A stretch of DNA of 7,407 nt, from NCBI GenBank assembly GCA_021161545.1, contig JAGHAJ010000263.1, forward strand, positions 1-7,407. The letters are read 5' to 3'. Positions within the stretch are counted from its first letter, which is position 1. Each line of letters begins with the position of its first letter. The notes under the pieces are model-generated. The model was not told the origin of the DNA and searched no databases. It saw only the letters and a program-made list of their open reading frames with translations. The position numbers and the translations under genes are program-made. This stretch comes from Synergistota bacterium (lineage in GTDB: Bacteria > Synergistota > JAGHAJ01). Below, in pieces: positions 5,987 to 7,407 of this stretch.

Positions 5987-6234
5987 TACGTATCTTTCCT
6001 CTTGGAAAGATACCACTTCAAAACAAAAAACAGTATAACACCTACTCCAACTATGAAGAGAATGGAACTAAAAAAGAATCTTATCCCCACAAACTTAGCA
6101 TGAGAAGGGGACATTATTAATACTACAACGAAGACAAGGGCTATATTTATTGCCATTATAAACATACTCTTTCTTCTTGCTCTATTTGTTTTTTCAAGCT
6201 CTTTCTTGAGGTCAAATCTATTGCGAACCCTCAA
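5986..6234 (-). CDS. Small two-helix membrane protein of unknown function
   Basis: I do not recognise this 82-residue protein. Residues 1-23 are strongly basic and charged (KKELEKTNRARRK). Hydrophobic stretches at about 24-41 and 52-74 look like two transmembrane helices joined by a short loop (SPSHAKF), and a basic tail (KWYLSKRKDT) follows. By the positive-inside rule both ends face the cytoplasm. The TTG start directly follows the dapH stop, with GAGGGGAG five bases before it. An internal ATG at residue 24 would remove only the charged leader. It joins tsaE by a TAATG overlap, so it is a real member of the operon. Gene order offers no firm hint of function, although a cell-envelope role would fit its dap neighbours. 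It could be lineage-restricted. Confidence 0.75.
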   Translation of the reverse strand: MRVRNRFDLKKELEKTNRARRKSMFIMAINIALVFVVVLIMSPSHAKFVGIRFFFSSILFIVGVGVILFFVLKWYLSKRKDT

Positions 6235-6939
6235 CTAAACTCCCCTCAAGTCGTCCACTATCTTTCTTTTTTCCTCTTTTAAACTACCTATTTGTTTTAC
6301 CACCTTAGCGGGTACACCTGCAACCACTACTCCCGAAGGAACATCCTTTACAACTACAGCACCAGCTCCTACAACCGACCCTTTACCAACTCTTACTCCT
6401 TCAAGTACAACTGCATTTGCTCCAATCAATACGCCATCTTCTATAACGACAGGAGTCGCGCTCGGGGGTTCTATAACACCTGCAATGACAGCACCAGCCC
6501 CCACATGCACCTTTTTGCCTATAATAACCCTCCCTCCAATCACAGCATTCATATCGATCATAGTTTCTTCGCCTATCTCAGCACCAACATTTATAACAGC
6601 TCCCATCATTATCACACAGTTTCTACCTATCTTTACTTTACCCCGTATTATTGCACCCGGTTCTATTCTTGCAGGTATGTCTTTATAGTCAAGCAAGGGC
6701 AATGCTGAATTTCTCGCAGAAATCTCAAACCAGTAATCTTCCACACGATTCTTGTTATCCTTGATAACACCCTGGATAGCTTCATAATCTCCCACTAAGA
6801 AGAAAAATCCATCTACCCCAAACAACTTAACACCTTCAGGAACCGTGTCTGGAGAGATACTACCGCTTATCCATGCCTTTGTTGGAGTTTTCTTTTTACT
6901 CTCTTTTATTAACCTTATCAGTTCTTCTGCATCACTCAT
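6235..6939 (-). CDS. dapH: 2,3,4,5-tetrahydrodipicolinate N-acetyltransferase
   Basis: A 234-residue acyltransferase of the DapH family, near the 236 residues of Bacillus DapH. The N-terminal part (about 1-90) is the DapH cap domain. From about 92 to 215 come hexapeptide repeats forming a left-handed beta-helix. The stretches [13 protein letters not shown] (111-123), MIDMNAV (127-133), [10 protein letters not shown] (145-154), EPPSATPV (157-164) and [13 protein letters not shown] (173-185) are diagnostic of DapH rather than of the succinyl-transferring DapD. It transfers acetyl from acetyl-CoA to tetrahydrodipicolinate, committing it to the acetylase branch of lysine and meso-diaminopimelate synthesis in the cytoplasm. 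The aminotransferase and deacetylase of that branch are not in the window. The ATG at 6939 overlaps the end of dapF by eight bases, with AAAGGGGTG upstream. Confidence 0.96.
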   Translation of the reverse strand: MSDAEELIRLIKESKKKTPTKAWISGSISPDTVPEGVKLFGVDGFFFLVGDYEAIQGVIKDNKNRVEDYWFEISARNSALPLLDYKDIPARIEPGAIIRGKVKIGRNCVIMMGAVINVGAEIGEETMIDMNAVIGGRVIIGKKVHVGAGAVIAGVIEPPSATPVVIEDGVLIGANAVVLEGVRVGKGSVVGAGAVVVKDVPSGVVVAGVPAKVVKQIGSLKEEKRKIVDDLRGV

Positions 6940-7407
6940 CTACCCACACCCCTTTAAATATAAGTCTCGCTCCTCCCATAAGAGACAATTCTTGCACACC
7001 ATCAGTTGTATACTTAATACCCACTTTCAAATTTCCCCCAGGATTTATAATTGTCACAGGAAATTTACACCTACCATAAACGTAAGACACATACGCAGAA
7101 GCAACTGCCCCTGTACCACACGACAAGGTTTCACCCTCCACTCCTCTTTCGTAAGTTTTAACCTTTATTGTATTACTATCTACATACTCAACAAAGTCAA
7201 TATTAGCACCTTCAGGAAATTCCTTTCTATGCCTGAGCTCTCTACCCCGACCACCAACATCAACAACATCGACTTTCTCCACTGGAACTACATAGTGGGG
7301 TACCCCAACATCAACAAGCATACCATCACAATCCTTAAGAGGATTCCCCATTTCAACAACTCTCCCTATATTAAGCCCAATCAGTTCCCCCTCGAACCAT
7401 ACCCTTA
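6932..7407 (-). CDS. dapF: Diaminopimelate epimerase, C-terminal part (cut by window edge)
   Basis: About 157 codons of the C-terminal portion are present. The reading frame is open through the right edge ([20 protein letters not shown]), so the Met at 7351 is internal and not the start. GVPHYVV (about 7306-7286), the segment [12 protein letters not shown] and [16 protein letters not shown] are DapF signatures. Cys in SCGTG (codon 7120-7118) is the second catalytic Cys of the pair that interconverts LL- and meso-diaminopimelate. The first catalytic Cys and the N-terminal domain lie outside the window. The usual length is 270-280 residues, so a little over half is visible. It overlaps dapH by eight bases (ATGAGTGA) and acts in the same pathway. 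The protein acts in the cytoplasm without a cofactor. Confidence 0.95.
   Translation of the reverse strand, partial: RVWFEGELIGLNIGRVVEMGNPLKDCDGMLVDVGVPHYVVPVEKVDVVDVGGRGRELRHRKEFPEGANIDFVEYVDSNTIKVKTYERGVEGETLSCGTGAVASAYVSYVYGRCKFPVTIINPGGNLKVGIKYTTDGVQELSLMGGARLIFKGVWVDE

Noticed and set aside
5987-6016. A GTG start for tsaE 30 bases upstream of the chosen ATG.
   Set aside because: It would overlap the preceding gene by 31 bases and adds residues outside the family. The ATG at 5986 has a ribosome site and a TAATG junction.
7349-7351. An ATG that could be taken as the start of the DapF fragment.
   Set aside because: The frame is open upstream to the window edge and encodes sequence continuous with DapF, so this Met is internal.
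1-7407. CRISPR arrays, insertion sequences, tRNA or rRNA genes.
   Set aside because: No spaced direct repeats, transposase frames, terminal inverted repeats or RNA gene signatures were seen. Nearly all of the sequence is occupied by coding regions.

Overview
The window is bacterial chromosomal DNA of low to moderate G+C (about 40% by spot counts). It is packed with genes all read from the minus strand, so transcription runs from the right end of the window to the left. Strong Shine-Dalgarno sites (GAGGAGG, AAGGAGG), frequent TTG starts (four of eleven visible starts, plus one GTG), very tight gene junctions, iron-sulfur redox proteins and compact Val/Ile/Lys/Glu-rich proteins suggest an anaerobic, possibly thermophilic, amino-acid-using bacterium. 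The lineage (for example Firmicutes-like, Thermotogae-like or another deep-branching group) cannot be fixed from this sequence alone. The DapH and DapF enzymes and the bacterial TsaE and TsaB proteins argue against an archaeon, although the redox cluster looks much like one known from Thermococcales archaea.

Right half (about 7407 to 4819): a housekeeping operon. In order of transcription it holds the end of dapF (diaminopimelate epimerase, cut by the window edge), dapH (tetrahydrodipicolinate N-acetyltransferase), a small unrecognised two-helix membrane protein, tsaE and tsaB. The first two make meso-diaminopimelate for lysine and peptidoglycan. The last two belong to the machinery that makes the t6A37 modification of tRNA. 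Every junction overlaps or abuts, so the genes are probably co-transcribed and translationally coupled.

A 138-base gap (4681-4818) separates the two halves and is the only real intergenic space. It is AT-rich. It contains a weak promoter-like sequence and two adjacent inverted repeats just upstream of the left operon, a plausible operator region. No convincing terminator is visible.

Left half (4680 to 1): a redox operon for oxidation of an imino or secondary amino acid. In order it encodes a small [2Fe-2S] protein, an FAD/NAD(P)-type alpha subunit, a two-cluster [4Fe-4S] ferredoxin, a BFD-like [2Fe-2S] protein, two tandem FAD-dependent DAO-family catalytic (beta) subunits, and the start of an ornithine cyclodeaminase/mu-crystallin family gene, cut by the window edge. 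From alpha onward, the order alpha, ferredoxin, BFD protein, beta matches the layout I recall for the dye-linked L-proline dehydrogenase (PDH1) genes of Thermococcales. It also resembles the hydrogen cyanide synthase (HcnABC), opine oxidase and sarcosine oxidase families. Here, however, the iron-sulfur domains often fused to alpha are separate genes and there are two beta subunits. The likely picture is a membrane-associated or soluble complex in which one or both beta subunits oxidise a C-N bond (proline, sarcosine, an opine or a D-imino acid are candidates), electrons move through the Fe-S proteins and alpha, and the cyclodeaminase/imine reductase family enzyme handles a linked cyclic imine or amino acid. 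The actual substrate cannot be read from the sequence.
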